A DNA stretch of 64,000 bases from Anoplopoma fimbria (Eukaryota; Chordata; Actinopteri; Perciformes; Anoplopomatidae), in NCBI RefSeq assembly GCF_027596085.1, contig NC_072472.1, forward strand, positions 23,037,052 to 23,101,051. The letters are read 5' to 3'. The notes below the pieces were generated by a model, which saw only the letters and a program-made list of their open reading frames with translations, was not told where the DNA came from and did not search any database. Made by a program: the position numbers and the translations under genes. Below are positions 1 to 12,399 of the stretch, in pieces; the stretch's first letter is position 1, and every line of letters starts with the position of its first letter.

Positions 1-468
1 TTATTTAATTTTTTTCTGGCAAGAAAAATTACCAGGCCCAAAAGGCCCAACCCAGACCCGACATCATCGGTGGCAGTAACAGCTACACTGCCGCACACCA
101 GTAAGATGCCTAATCCTCCTGACCCAACATCTTTGATGGAGTTCAAATTTTTGGTGCACCTCCATTATGTGCTGGTGGACCTAAACAAAGAAGTTAGGCG
201 CAAAAAATCGTTTGGCCTAGAGTTCTGATGAATCTGTGTTCTAACTTCAGGAGAAAATGTCCCATTTTGCTAAAATGCCATAAGGCCAGAGTGTAATACA
301 GAGGATTACTTATATGATGAGCGTTTAGCATCAAATTATTGACAGACTAAAGAGAGTCCACACTGTCTTGTGTAGGACAAACATGATTCAGTCTTCATGT
401 AGCACAAGGTCCCAACTGTAGTTGTCAGCACACAGAGGCTCACTGTTATCATTTCCCCTCCTGGCTAG
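1..468 (+). other. Intron upstream of the first visible b3gat1 exon
   Basis: No coding exon was found here. The stretch ends in a pyrimidine-rich tract and an AG acceptor at 467-468, just before the first b3gat1 exon. The upstream b3gat1 exons (cytoplasmic tail, membrane anchor, start codon) lie outside the window. Confidence 0.6.
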
Positions 469-1853
469 ATGACAGACGGGATGGTCGCTCCAACTCCCGG
501 AATACTTTTGCCCTCAAGGAGTCCTGCTCCCTTCAGAACAGGGACATCGTGGAGGTGGTGCGCACCGAGTACGTCTACAGCCGGCCCCCACCGTGGTCCG
601 ACGTCCTGCCCACCATCCACGTCATCACTCCCACCTACAGCCGGCCGGTGCAGAAGGCAGAGCTGACACGTCTGGCCAACACCTTGCTGCACGTTCCCAA
701 CCTGCACTGGATCCTGGTGGAGGACTCACAGAGGAGGACCACACTGGTTAGCCGTCTCCTCCAGGAGACAGGACTCAACTACACCCACCTGAACGTGGAG
801 ACGCCCAGGAACTATAAGATACGCGGGGACACTAGGGACCCCCGAATACCTCGGGGTACCATACAGAGGAATCTGGCCCTGCGGTGGCTCCGGGAGACCT
901 TTGGCCTGAACAGCAGCCAGTCTGGGATTGTCTATTTTGCAGACGATGACAACACGTACAGTCTGGAGCTGTTTGAGGAGGTAAGGATATATATTGCAAA
1001 GCAAAACATGATGCAGAGCTTAATTTCTCTCTAAGAATGCAAAATCTCCTCATCCTTTCACAGACCTCTTACTTTACATTTCGGGATTCATGGAATTTGA
1101 AAATGCCTCAAATGAGTGTCTCTGTTTTCAACTACCAGATGCGTTCCACCAAAAAGGTGTCGGTGTGGCCGGTGGCCTTTGTGGGTGGCCTGCGATATGA
1201 GTCCCCCAAAGTAAACACCTTGGGCAAGGTGTACGGCTGGAAGACTGTGTTTGACCCACACCGGCCCTTCGCCATCGACATGGCTGGGTTTGCTGTGAAC
1301 CTGCGGCTCATTCTGTCCAAGCCTCAGGCTTATTTCAAGCTACGTGGAGTGAAGGGAGGTTATCAGGAGAGTAGTTTGTTAAAGGAGCTGGTCACTCTCA
1401 GCGATTTGGAGCCTAAAGCTGCTAACTGCACTAAGGTAAGAAAACGACGCTGTTGTGTGACCCCTGTGAATTGGCAATAAAACAAGCTGCTTCTGCAAAT
1501 GCTGCTGGTGAAAGAGAATGTTTCTTGAGATCCCTGGCTGTCATAACAACTTGTTCTTAAAGTCAATAAACTGTCAGCTTACAGCCAACTCTTCTACGCT
1601 CCTAGCTAATTTAATATATGCTACATTCTGCCTCTAGACATTATGTAGCAAGTATGATGTAGTGTATTACAACTGCACAGCACAGCGAGCCAAATATTTT
1701 AGTTTTAGTGTTTCATCATACTGGCTGTATTTCTCCTTGTCTCCATCCATTTTTCTTTACCCACAGGTATTAGTATGGCACACACGGACAGAGAAGCCTG
1801 TGCTCGTAAATGAGGGCAAGAAGGGATTTACAGACTCTAATGTGGAGATATGA
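469..1853 (+). CDS. b3gat1: b3gat1, galactosylgalactosylxylosylprotein 3-beta-glucuronosyltransferase 1 (3' part)
   Basis: Three coding exons are visible: 469-980, 1139-1435 and 1767-1853 (TGA). The first begins in phase 1, so the gene is truncated by the window edge. The protein is a Golgi type II glucuronyltransferase of family GT43 that adds glucuronic acid to N-acetyllactosamine ends, making the precursor of the HNK-1 epitope. Visible motifs are PTIHVITPTYSRPVQKAEL at the start of the catalytic domain, the donor/Mn-binding DDD triplet in YFADDDNTYSLELFEE, HRPFAIDMAGFAVNL, and GYQESSLL, which should hold the catalytic-base Glu of this family. The C-terminus (VLVWHTRTEKPVLVNEG, ending in VEI) closely resembles mammalian B3GAT1, which favours this paralogue over B3GAT2 or B3GAT3. 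The downstream neighbour is glb1l2 in convergent orientation, as in mammals. I could not tell whether this is an a or b duplicate. Confidence 0.93.
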
Positions 1854-4371
1854 CATACTTCATCTGACACAGGTAATGGCACAGATTTAGAAATGCAAAT
1901 TGCTGCATTTCCACACTGATTATTTTGGGGGGGATGGGCCAAATGAAGAGCATCGTTACTCGTATGTGCACAATGAGATATGGACCTTTACTTGAAATAG
2001 ATGTCTGACCTTTACAGAACTTCTTTTAAAGGATGGTCACCTGCAGATTTAGTTATGATTGGTTATCCCAAGTTGTTTTAGCCACACTAGCAAAGTGGCT
2101 CTAAAGGTGGCAATGTTGCTTTGTGAGTCGGTCCACCACTTTGGCCCAAACTAAAATATCTTAACCATTGTATGGATTCCAGTGAATGCTTGTACAGCCT
2201 TTCGCTGTCCCCAGAGGATGAATCCTACCGACTTTGATGACCCCCTGATCTTTCATTTAGCGTCACCACTAGGTTCATGTTTTAGTTTTTTAGTGAGATA
2301 TCTCATTATCTACTGGACTGATTTAATATTTTGTACAAGTGTTGATGTTCTCCAGAGAATAAATCTTAACGACTATGGTGACTTTTCCTATAGTGCCATC
2401 ATCAGGTCAAAATTTAAGTTTGTCCGCTTCTTTGGTTTGTGACCGAATACCTGCTAAACAAATGGTAGTTCCATTAGCCTCAACGGAACTTCATGTTTAG
2501 TGCTTAATAGCAAATGTTGCATGCTAAAATGCTAATTTAGCAAAATGGTGAACGTGGTCAGCAAACACGTACCCTAACAGTGCTAATGTGAGCATGTTGG
2601 CATGCCGCAGTTAGCATTTAGCTCACAGCGTGGCTGGGCGCTCTTTTTTTGTCTAGTTGATAAAAAGTACTGCTTCTAACACAAATCATGTTTCTTGGTC
2701 TGTTCCTTCAGAGGCATTTCTACATTGGATTCTATGTGGATTCAAACCAACCTCAGAGCTCCTTAAAGCAATAGCCAGGGTCAAAAACATCATCACAGCA
2801 CAGCACAGTAGCCGTACTTCACCAATGGAGGCACACCTGTTCGCCCAGGAGGCAGCACAAGCCTTGTGCTTGAACAGACCACAGAGTATCAAAGCACAAC
2901 TGCACAAAAACGTGCTGCTCAGTGCACTGGCTGATGCGAGACACCGGTAGTCGTTGCCAAAAGGAGCTCGCCCACTGAGGTCTCCTCGGGGAGCCAAGAC
3001 AAAGAATGTTACGTGATTGAAACTGCAGGAAGAGATGGCACAGCAAGCAATAAAGAGCCCTCTGAGCGCAGACAACACCAGCCAACCATCCAATCAGCAT
3101 TAAATAGGGCCCTTTTGTTCTGAGGCGAGCTGGCTGTCGGGGACAGGGCTGCCTGGAGGAACAAAAGGGGCCTTGTCTTAAGTGAGTCAGCACTGACTGA
3201 CAGACTGCACTGAGGGGATCTGAGCCCTCCCCACTAGTACTGTACAACACTGAGCTATTTAGATAGCACCTTGAACCCAGCACTAATTAGGAGTCCTATT
3301 ACTCCCCAACACACATGCTCAGCTGTCACACTGCACACGATGAGCACACATGCACTGAAAAGCACGGAACAATGATTTATTGCAGTTTAACAGCAACGTC
3401 TTCTCTTACAGTCATATACTCCAAGCTCTTGTTTATTCCTGACATGCTGTAACACTACGGAGGTCTACTCATATTTAAAAAGAAGATTCAGTTTCCCTAG
3501 CGGCCTGTTCACTTCACAGTCATCTGCATATAAGCTAATTAAGATCCCACTGAGTGAACTGATGGTTTCTCAGTAGAATTATTTATTGTTTCAGCATAAC
3601 TGGTACCAGTCACTTGTTAGTCGTGAGCTATGCATGTGCGAGTCAATGGGATACGAAGCCATTACTCTAAAAATTGGATGTGCATCCTTTCAAATAGCTG
3701 TATTACAAAATCTAATTATTTCCACCATGGATGGCTGGCTTGCAAGTGATGATTTCATACCCCATTGACTTGCAGTGGCACGCTTACAAACGCTAATGTT
3801 CTCAGACTCTGTGGCTGTTGGGAGTTTGGTCAGTTATCAATGTGACAGGCATCTGAAACCTTGAACCTTTCACTCAAAGATTGGGGTCTGATGTTGCTAC
3901 AATGCTGCTTGTGTTTCATTTGAAAAGCTGTTCACATCACTCATGCCTCAGCTCAGATTATCCCATAAATGTTTTTTTTTGTTTCACAGAAGATTTCATT
4001 AACTGCACTCTGCAGAATATTCACACAAGCAATACAAACTAACAGAAATATCAAATAAAAATGTATTACCCTTTAAGTGGAAATCCATGGGTAAGGAAAT
4101 ATGCTTGGTAATTTTGCTCTACGTGTAAAGAGTCACTGTATCTGAAGGTACTGTATGTATATAGCTATAAACTGCTCCCATACAAAAATGCCTCTCTCTG
4201 TTTTTAATATTTGTCTGTGTATATGTAGATTTTTAAGGTAACATATCAGACAAACGCCATGATTTAATTTTAATATAGATATCCCTGAGTTTGAAGGTTT
4301 GACCTGATGTAATAAGCACTTTGTCAAAAGACACATTTTTACACAAATGCCCATACAGGCAGTGATGACAA
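1854..4371. other. Convergent 3' flanks of b3gat1 and glb1l2
   Basis: No exon was recognised. AATAAA hexamers on the + strand at 3049-3054 and 4054-4059 could end a long b3gat1 3' UTR. An imperfect inverted repeat of about 30 bp pairs 3630-3660 with 3745-3775 and may be an old mobile-element remnant. Open frames around 2657-3283 exist on both strands but have no recognisable motif. Confidence 0.5.
2160..2640. repeat. Dispersed percomorph repeat (GCTAATGTGAGCATG type)
   Basis: The stretch contains the order of short phrases I know from a common dispersed repeat of percomorph genomes: a segment near 2390-2420 with ATCAGGTCAAAATTTAAG, then a tail rich in GCTAA/TTAGC words (GCTAATGTGAGCATGTTGGC near 2580). 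Its class is unknown to me. Assignment rests on remembered repeat sequence. Confidence 0.6.
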
Positions 4372-7300
4372 TCATTGGATGTCTGCTGCCATGCCAAGAT
4401 CAGGCGTATCCTCAAAGTGGACCTTGTAGTCAGCCTCCTGCTCTTCAAACACAATGACCTTATCAATTTCAACAGAAAAAAAGTGAGAGACAAAGAAGAA
4501 AAAAGTTAGCACTTTGAGGCTTGGCTCATGCTGTGTTTTCACACATTGTTAGTTAAATGTAAAATGAATCTTTCAAGTCCATCATAATTTAATTGCAAGG
4601 GGAAAAGGAGTAAAGAAGATTGTTACCTCTCTCATGTCTGTACAAAACAATGAAGCTAGAGCCAAAGGCCAGTAAGGTTAGCTTAACTTAGTTTAGCATA
4701 AAGACTGGGTACAGGGGGAAATAGCTAGCTAGCTTGGCTCAGGTTGAAATAATCTTGCACCAGCATCTCTAAAGCTCTCAACATGTTGTACATCTTTGTT
4801 TGATCTGTACAAAAACCTCAATTTAACAACAACAACCTGTTGCCTTTTGACTATTTCCTACGGGTACGCAGTGACTACGGATGAGAAGAATTACACATAA
4901 CGTGTTAATTAATGAGAATTACAGATGCTGTTGGGAAGTTTTCGTTACCACACAGAGCCAGGGTAGCTGTTTCCCCCTGTTTCTAGTCTTTATGCTAAGC
5001 TAGGCTAGCGGTAGCATTGAGTGCAGACACGAGAGTGGTATCAATCATATCATCTAACTCTCAGAAAGTTACTATTCCTCTAATAAATGCTGGTTTGTGC
5101 ACAGCTGTACCTGGTTGATTCCACTGTTGAGAAAGGGGCCGGGGAGGTAGAGAGCCTGCTGGGGCCCAATCGACCAGTAGCGGCCCAGATTCAGCCCATT
5201 GATAAACACAACACCTTTCTCCCAGCCCTGTGGACCCAAAGAAAATGTCTTGGTTTTACAATGTATACATGAAATATTTTTTTATAAAGTGCACAAAAAT
5301 GTACATAGCACAAAACTATACTTTTCATTTCACTTACTGGCAGCTTCACAAACGTGTCGCTTGGATACCCGTAGGCAAACAGCCTCCCCATGAAAAATCC
5401 AGGGAAGCTGGGAGTGTCAGGGAGAGATTTCCAAGGTGCCTGATAAAGACTGAAATAAGGCATCCACTTCAAACACACTATTACAGCGTAATGAAAGTGA
5501 TATGCAATGCTTTAGATTCAATAAAGCCTACAAACCTATCAATGAAGCTGGGTTTCATATCCAGGCTGTACATTGTGAAATCCCGCAAGGGGGTATTGTT
5601 TAATAAAATGTCTCCCACAAGGCCTGCAAGAACACAAACAAAATTGGCTTGTACGCTACCCACTGAGTGCTTGACAGCAGGCATAGCAATGCACTTCATA
5701 TTCTTTGTCAATCACCTTTATGTTGTTTGTCAAGGTCCCTTCCCTGGTGAACTCGTCCACAGTTTTCCACCAATAAACTCAAGCTACGTTGTCCCTGTAG
5801 GGATTGATTGCTTTTATGTCTTTTGAAAGTTTTAACAGTCAACACTTCAGCATCCATCACGCCCGATAACTGTGAATTACTTTTATTGGACATTGTCCAA
5901 CTTGATCCCATACCTTACCATCAGGAACCGCCAGCTCCAGGCTTCGACGCTTGAAATGGCCAATGTAGCTTCTGTCTACAAACACCTATGAGGACAAATA
6001 TCGCTGTCAAATAGGTACTATTATAATACATAACACAAAAACTCTGCTTCACTTGAATTAAATATCTCAAAGGTGGCTTTAGGTTTCAATCATCACCCTT
6101 ACACAGCTTCCATGTGCTGCATGTCCTGAAATGTGTACTGTGGGCATACCAACAACATGAAGTGACCACTGATAGCCCCTAATGATTTTAAAGGAACACT
6201 TTTGGAAATACTCCTATTAGCTTTGAGAATTTTACCTCTTTCATATCTATCAGACAGTTAGCTTAGCAAAAAGAATGGAACCAAGGGAAACAGCTGGCCT
6301 GACTCTTTCCAATGGTATCAAAACCTGCCCCTCAGCACTTCTAAATCTAGCTAATAATCACATTATATCTATATCGGAAGTCCTTGCTGATTTCTAACAC
6401 TAACTTCAAGAAGTCACCGTACCTGGTCAAGTAATTGTTCGGCAAATAATCTCCTGTAAAATCACCAATTTGTAATTCTTTCCTTTGGCCCGCTCTTTCC
6501 CTGCCTGCAGTTTTTATGCAAAGCTAACCAGCTGCTGGCTTCACATTGTTTTGTAAATACTGTGTATCGGCCTATGAGAGGTATTGCAATTTATCGTCTA
6601 AATTGCGGCAAGAAAGAATATTTCCCAAAATGTCCTTTCAATTCAGTTTCAGCAACTACAAACATATCAAGGATGATAATGTATGAAATTGTTTAATAGA
6701 GGGCAATGACATCCTGATTGCTAAGTGGTTTTGTTGCCTAAAGAAAGTATTTTTGTTGAATTCACAAACTTAACCATGTGTTTACTACAACTGAGATCTG
6801 GGCTACCCAGTGCGCTAGAAAGTAATGCCAAGGGTCTGACAAAGCCTCAGTGTGGCGAGTTGGAATGAGAACGTGTTAGAGTGAGATCATGCACAATGAG
6901 GACTCACCAGGGCATGGTCTCGGACATTATCTCCAGACTTCAGTAATCCTCCACTGGTGATGGTAGTCTCATACAGTGTGTATCCATAGGACTGGCCGTT
7001 CCCGTTATTCACAGGTAGATTCTCCATGCTTAATGGCTTGGATGACTTGAATGGCTGCAGAAAACAAAATAACATAAATTGATCTACTAGAGAGAAAAGC
7101 AAAATGTGCATTTGCTTTTAACAAATATAGGCAATAGATAATCTTACATAAAACGTACTCCCTCAGTGAAGCTCAAAGCATCCCATAATGACAGGTGCTG
7201 GTACATGATAGCAGGTTCATAGGACTCCCTGTAATGAAGGGCCGGCATGTCAGGGAAACTGCCTCCTCCTCCAGAAAGGTCAAAGACAACATCAGGCGTA

Positions 7301-9067
7301 GGGGTTGGTCACAGCACATGATCACATACTTCATTCGCGTTTCAATTTTGTGTTAACTTACTGTTGTATCGAGTAAGTAAATCCCTGAGGAGGTGGTACT
7401 TTGGAGTGTACTCCCCTGCTTCAGACAAGGGAGCGTCATAATCTGAAAAACATCACAGTGTAACATAGATTTACTATCATCTGCTGCCACCTGCTGGGTC
7501 TTAAGGTCAATGCTGTTCTGTGGACAGCAGGGAGCATATTCTCCAGCTCCGCCATGGTAGTGCTTAATCATTAACATGGAGAAAAAAAAAGAAAAAAAAA
7601 AGTACATTTGCATCAAAGACACAGCTAGTTTGTTTGTGACGGAGCAAGTGACACAGAGGAACCAACCATAGCTGGGGACCAACGCTTTGTAGGAAGGATC
7701 AGCGCGTGCTCCGCTCATGAAGCCAAAACTGGAGCCTCCGTGGAACATGTAGAGGTTGACAGACATGCCCCGCCTCAGAATCTCTCTTACGCTGGACATC
7801 ATATCTGAGGAAAAGTTTCAACACGTTCACACTGGTCATCAAATGAACTACTTAAAAACATAAAGGTCCCTGCAACAGGGAAATTATAAAACACTGTTAA
7901 AATCATGTCGCCAACATCTTTTTGTACCTCTGCTGAGCTCTTTGTCAGAAGGCTGCAATATTTCAAAAGCGGGTCCTGACTTTCACATTTGCATTTGCAT
8001 TGTTGGCACATAGCCAATTAAGCAAAAAGCAAAGCGGTAGGAAAATAAATACAATGCAAACTAGGGAGTGAGCTAGAAAAACATATGTTAACAAGGTGAC
8101 TTGACATTAATATTACTGGTGTTTAAGACCAAAATGAGCTTTTATTAAGAGAGTCACTTGTCTGTTTTGATGGGTGTGAGAAACCAAACTTGGCATTTAG
8201 ACTTAAAACAGCCTTATGTTAAGTGGTGCCGTTTTGGTGCAAAATTGGGTTTTACCGTGTTTTTCCAAGGCTTTCTAAAGTGAATATGCAGATTTATTTT
8301 CTGTCAAAAACTGCTTTAAAAGTGGTGGCAGCCAAAAAAACACACAGCATTTGGACCGAGACAAGCTCCATCATCCGCATTAATTACAAAATGTTGTTTT
8401 TGATACAGAATACTTGTGAAATATGCTTGGCCAACTACACAATATTAGCAATTTTGGGCTACACAACAACCTCTATATGAAGAAGCAATATTTACAATTC
8501 ATGCATGAAACATTCAAAAATAAATAACATGTCATTGCAGGTTTTCAGACGGTTTTCAAATAATGATTGGGGGCTAATATATGTATCCCAATACATTTTT
8601 TTAACATCTATTTTTTCATTTTCACCTTTATTGGATAGTTGTTGGTGGGAAAGGGAATAGAGAATATTTTATCTTTGCCTAAATAGTGCAGCACAAAAAC
8701 TAAACTTCCCTTTAACCAACAATCAGTCCAAGGATGAACCGGGCTTATTAAAAATAAGAGGTCAGCATGAACAAAAAGGTGACAAGGAGAACCTTCCTTA
8801 CCCTCCGGGGGGAGCACATGGTGGAGGTCACCCCACATATCATACCAGCCGGTCCAGTAGTCCATCACCATGGTGGGGCTGTTGGGCTGACAGACAGAGT
8901 TTCATTATTCAGTGCCAGACAGTGAAAAGGTGTGAAGAGGTAAGATACACACCTGGATAGCATTCAGATCCTGGATGTCCCTCTGATTCAGCTTCTGCAG
9001 CTTCACCGATCTGATGGCTACAAGACGGGAGATCATAAGGTGATCTGTACGTGTGATTGTGTGTGTT

Positions 9068-9158
<91 letters not shown>

Positions 9159-11500
9159 TGATAAAAGACTGTACCTCCATCCACACCCCCAGACTTTAAT
9201 GTGTTGTGGTAATCTGATGTGAGCAGGAGCTCGCTGATCCCTTTGGACTGTAAGGCCTTTCAAAATAAAACAGAACGTGAGATATGAACGGCATCCAATG
9301 AATCTATTCTATCAATATCAATCTCTTTTTATACATATGTGTTTTCATTTAAGTTTAAGGTGGTATTCTAATCAAGCAAGCCAATCACCTCTTTAATGAA
9401 CAGCATGTAACTTTCATCCTTTGCAAAGGATCCATACTCGTTCTCAACCTGCACTGCAATGATGGGACCTCCTTTCTTGAACTAAAAAACATAAACAAAC
9501 ATATATTTCAAGTTAAGTTATAGGACATGGAGCCGCAACAGACTTGTTTTCAGCTTTAGTGACAAAAAGCGACCTGCAGTGGAACCACTTTTGGTATAAG
9601 TTTGTCAAAAAAAGTATTGACGGCCTCAGTGAAGCCTGGATGAGTCGTCCTCAGCCTCATGCTGCTGTCACGGAGGAGCCAGCTGCGAAGGGACAGAAAA
9701 AACAAAGTGTCACAGAGCTGCAAGTACAACGGAGGCACAGTACGTCTTTAATACCGGACAAAGATGCACACACTGGTCGAGTCTTCCCTTACAGCAACAT
9801 GTGACTTTTTAAAACCTGATTCACTCAATAAAAATGTGGCACTTTGTGGCTCAGATCAAGTTGCTTTTGTGTCGTCGAGTTAAAGTCACTTACAAATATA
9901 ATTTCATTCATACAGGGACAAACTAGTGAGAGCTAAGCATTGGACCAGCTATGGGTTCAAATCTGCATCCTACTTCAAATACAAAATCTGGGTTTCTATA
10001 TGCATAATGTTAATATTTTTACTCAAATAATTATAAGAATACTAGCGCTACCTTGGCAGTCCTCCGAGGTCCAGCTCAGAGGAAATGTAGGGCCCTGGAC
10101 GCAAAATAACCCACAATCCCAATTCAGCAGCAAGGTTGATATAAGCTCTGAAAGAGGATGGAGAAGACGATCAATAAGCATGTTTCTATCCATGCAAACA
10201 CAACGTTTAGACCCAAAGCGAGACCCCGTATCTCGTTGTTTGAGGAGTGTGAGATGTGCTTGGCAACACAACGGCAGGCCGAGGCGTCACATCCCTCCTC
10301 ACTTATCACCGGCTGTGTAATTAATTGCTTGATAAGCTGCTGTTGTTGGGGAGATGCTGCCGTTGTCAGGTGGGACCTCTCTGCCTCTGGCTTCTCCCCA
10401 GAGCACCGGGGCTTAGATATAATGAGAGGGAGAGGACATTCCCAACACACCCTTGGGGCAGGTAATATTGTTAGGGTTAGGGCAAGGTGTTTTCATTCTT
10501 ATATGGATGTGTGTTGGATGTGTATTTAGTTTAATGAGAGCACCAAACTGTGATTAATCATGAGTACTACTCCTTACACTAAGTCCAGCTGCGTGTGGAA
10601 GTTGAAAACCCCTCTCTCTGGCTGGTGCAGACTCCACGGCACGTACCTGCAAGGATGCAGGATGTTAACATTCAAGCCAATCTTGAGAGACGAAACACAT
10701 CCGTAGTAGTTTTTCCATACGTTGTGAGGGTGTTGATGCCACAGGCCTTCATCTTCATCAGGCGGTCCCTCCAGTAGGCCCTGGGCACACGGAAATAGTG
10801 GACGGATCCCCCGAGGACGCGGAAGGGCTCTCCCTCCAGGGTGAATTGGGACGAGTTGGCGCTCAGGCCCACCTTCCTTCTCATGCTCCGTCCCCCTGCT
10901 GGCATTCTTGGAAGAGGAGTTTAATTGTGTCACACTCACATAATAAAGCACATAGGCTATTGTGCCCGAATGGACCACATGACTTGCTCGTAGGAAATTT
11001 GCACAGACACAGCAGGAACATATTTGAGTTTAGAGGCAAGATGCACTTCAACAGATTTAGTTTGGCACTACATATTAACCTTTTAAAATGTAACATTTAC
11101 TTTTCCCTCTATATATTTTTTCAATAGCATCCTTTGTGCTATAGTTAAAGTAGTTCCTCATTCTTTTCCCCAGAGAAACACTTTCTATGAACGACAAGTG
11201 AAAGTGCATTGTGAGTACAGTACAGTAAAACTGTTTCACTCCATAGTAACTTTACCTAATATGTCACACCAAAATAATACTGCATACTATAATACTTTAT
11301 AGTGCCTTGGCAGCATTTCTACCTTGATTTAGCGAACCAATAATTCACTGTCGGCCAATCTCAGAGATGCACTAACTGAATAGATATAACATCAACAATT
11401 TAACTTACCCGAGATATCTGTACACGATGAAGCCAACAATGCACAGGCAGATAAGTGCATATTTCCTCTTGTGAGCATTTCTTATCCTCAAGACAACCAT
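4372..11500 (-). CDS. glb1l2: glb1l2-type beta-galactosidase-1-like protein (GH35), type II membrane-anchored
   Basis: Nineteen coding exons in reading order: 11409-11500, 10721-10906, 10578-10646, 10052-10147, 9574-9682, 9389-9481, 9175-9256, 8953-9017, 8802-8886, 7667-7804, 7362-7442, 7159-7268, 6908-7054, 5914-5985, 5716-5794, 5536-5623, 5338-5449, 5111-5227, 4372-4458. All phases agree; 1908 nt give 635 aa, close to mammalian GLB1L2. A basic N-terminus and hydrophobic residues 14-30 predict a signal anchor. GH35 motifs include [18 protein letters not shown], the VQVENEYGS acid/base box (E199), [27 protein letters not shown], and the jelly-roll motif [22 protein letters not shown]. The usual nucleophile Glu is Asp (D273, codon 8860-8862), so hydrolase activity is doubtful. 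GLB1L3 cannot be excluded. The gene is convergent with b3gat1. Confidence 0.9.
4650..5090. mobile_element. Foldback (MITE-like) element in the last glb1l2 intron
   Basis: The left arm has TTTAGCATAAAGACTGGGTA then CAGGGGGAAATAGCTAG. The right arm has its approximate complement, CTGTTTCCCCCTGTTTCTAG then TCTTTATGCTAAGCTAGGCT. The arms are about 200 nt each and imperfect. The phrases match a very common non-autonomous foldback repeat of percomorphs, from memory. It lies wholly between coding exons 5111-5227 and 4372-4458 of glb1l2. Confidence 0.65.
6190..6650. mobile_element. Second, more diverged copy of the same foldback element
   Basis: The ends resemble the 4650-5090 copy: GTTAGCTTAGCAAAAAGAAT near 6257, AGGGAAACAGCTGGCCTGAC near 6283, then GTTTTTATGCAAAGCTAACC near 6511 and ATTTCCCAAAATGTCCTTTC near 6620. 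It occupies the glb1l2 intron between exons 6908-7054 and 5914-5985. The identification is by eye and the boundaries are approximate. Confidence 0.5.
9072..9157. repeat. (GT)n microsatellite in glb1l2 intron
   Basis: About 43 uninterrupted GT dinucleotides on the + strand ((CA)n in the sense of the gene). They sit in the 157-nt intron between exons 9175-9256 and 8953-9017 and end about 18 nt past the 5' splice site. Long His-Thr or Val-Cys open frames here are artefacts of the repeat. Confidence 0.95.
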
Positions 11501-11653
11501 CGGTGTATGGGAAGATCTTCTCCTGTTACACAGGCAGTGTTGGTGTTAAGTTCACAGCAGCATCTGAGCAGGGATGAGCGCATGATGCTGGCTTGAACAG
11601 CGCACCGCCTCGTGGGAGTGGCCCTTGTGCGGAGCCATGGAAATCGAACACAC

Positions 11654-11990
11654 CTTTTATTATTCTTATTATATTCCTTTATTGATCCCCATGGGGGAAA
11701 TTCAAGTGTTGCAGCAGCTCAACTACACAGACACAGACAATAAATACACATACTATACAACTACACAGACAATAAATACACATACTATACAACTACACAG
11801 ACAATAAATACACATACTATACAACTACACAGACAATAAATACACATACTATACAACTACACAGACACAGACAATAAATACACATACTATACAACTACAC
11901 AGACAATAAATACACATACTATACAACTACAAGACAAAAATACACATACTATACAATACACATACTATACAACAAAATAAAGATAGAATA
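11654..11990 (-). mobile_element. LINE 3' tail fragment with 32-bp minisatellite (copy a)
   Basis: Read on the - strand, this is a 32-bp tandem array (core GTATGTGTATTTATTGTCTG), then GAGCTGCTGCAACACTTGAA, then CCCCATGGGGATCAATAAAG and a TA-rich tail near 11655-11685. That is the same order as in the fuller copies at 37070-37912 and 39259-40015, where it follows a retrotransposon coding end. It lies between the 5' ends of glb1l2 and ei24. Confidence 0.7.
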
Positions 11991-12399
11991 TAGCATGCTG
12001 TGCACGCATGTTTTTCTTCAGTTGTAAAATCTAAAGGTGAGTATGACAAAATTGTTCATTCAATATAATTATTTCTTGACTGAAACATTTGTTTAAAAAT
12101 ACACAAGTTTGCAACTTAAAAAGGTTTATCTTAGGTTCAAAAATAGTGTCTATATAGTATGAACCTATTTGAAAACATTTTGTATAGAAAGTCAACATAT
12201 CTGAAGTTTACAATAGTGTTTTTTTAACATCAGAAATGGCATCTAGATGTATGGTGGTGCATAAGAAATGCAATATCACTTAAACCTTAATTAGATATTT
12301 TATCCTCAACTGAATGCTCTATCCCTATTTTCATGGCTATAATTCTACTGTAATAATTGCTGCTGTTATTATAAGTAGTCTTATTATATGAATCATTTA

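Noticed and set aside
2657..3283. A small gene downstream of b3gat1
   Set aside because: Frames of 97-154 codons overlap on both strands with no recognisable domain and no convincing exon boundaries. More likely b3gat1 3' UTR or spacer.
5716..5985. Frameshift in glb1l2 between exons 5914-5985 and 5716-5794
   Set aside because: Using the first GT (after 5919) gives an immediate stop, but the next donor (AAG|GTATGG at 5914/5913) restores the frame. It gives [16 protein letters not shown], which has exactly the spacing of the mammalian protein. The gene is intact here.
9033..9263. Open frames of His-Thr or Val-Cys repeats (also at 15499-15894 and 50700-50888)
   Set aside because: They are translations of (GT)n or (CA)n microsatellites in introns.
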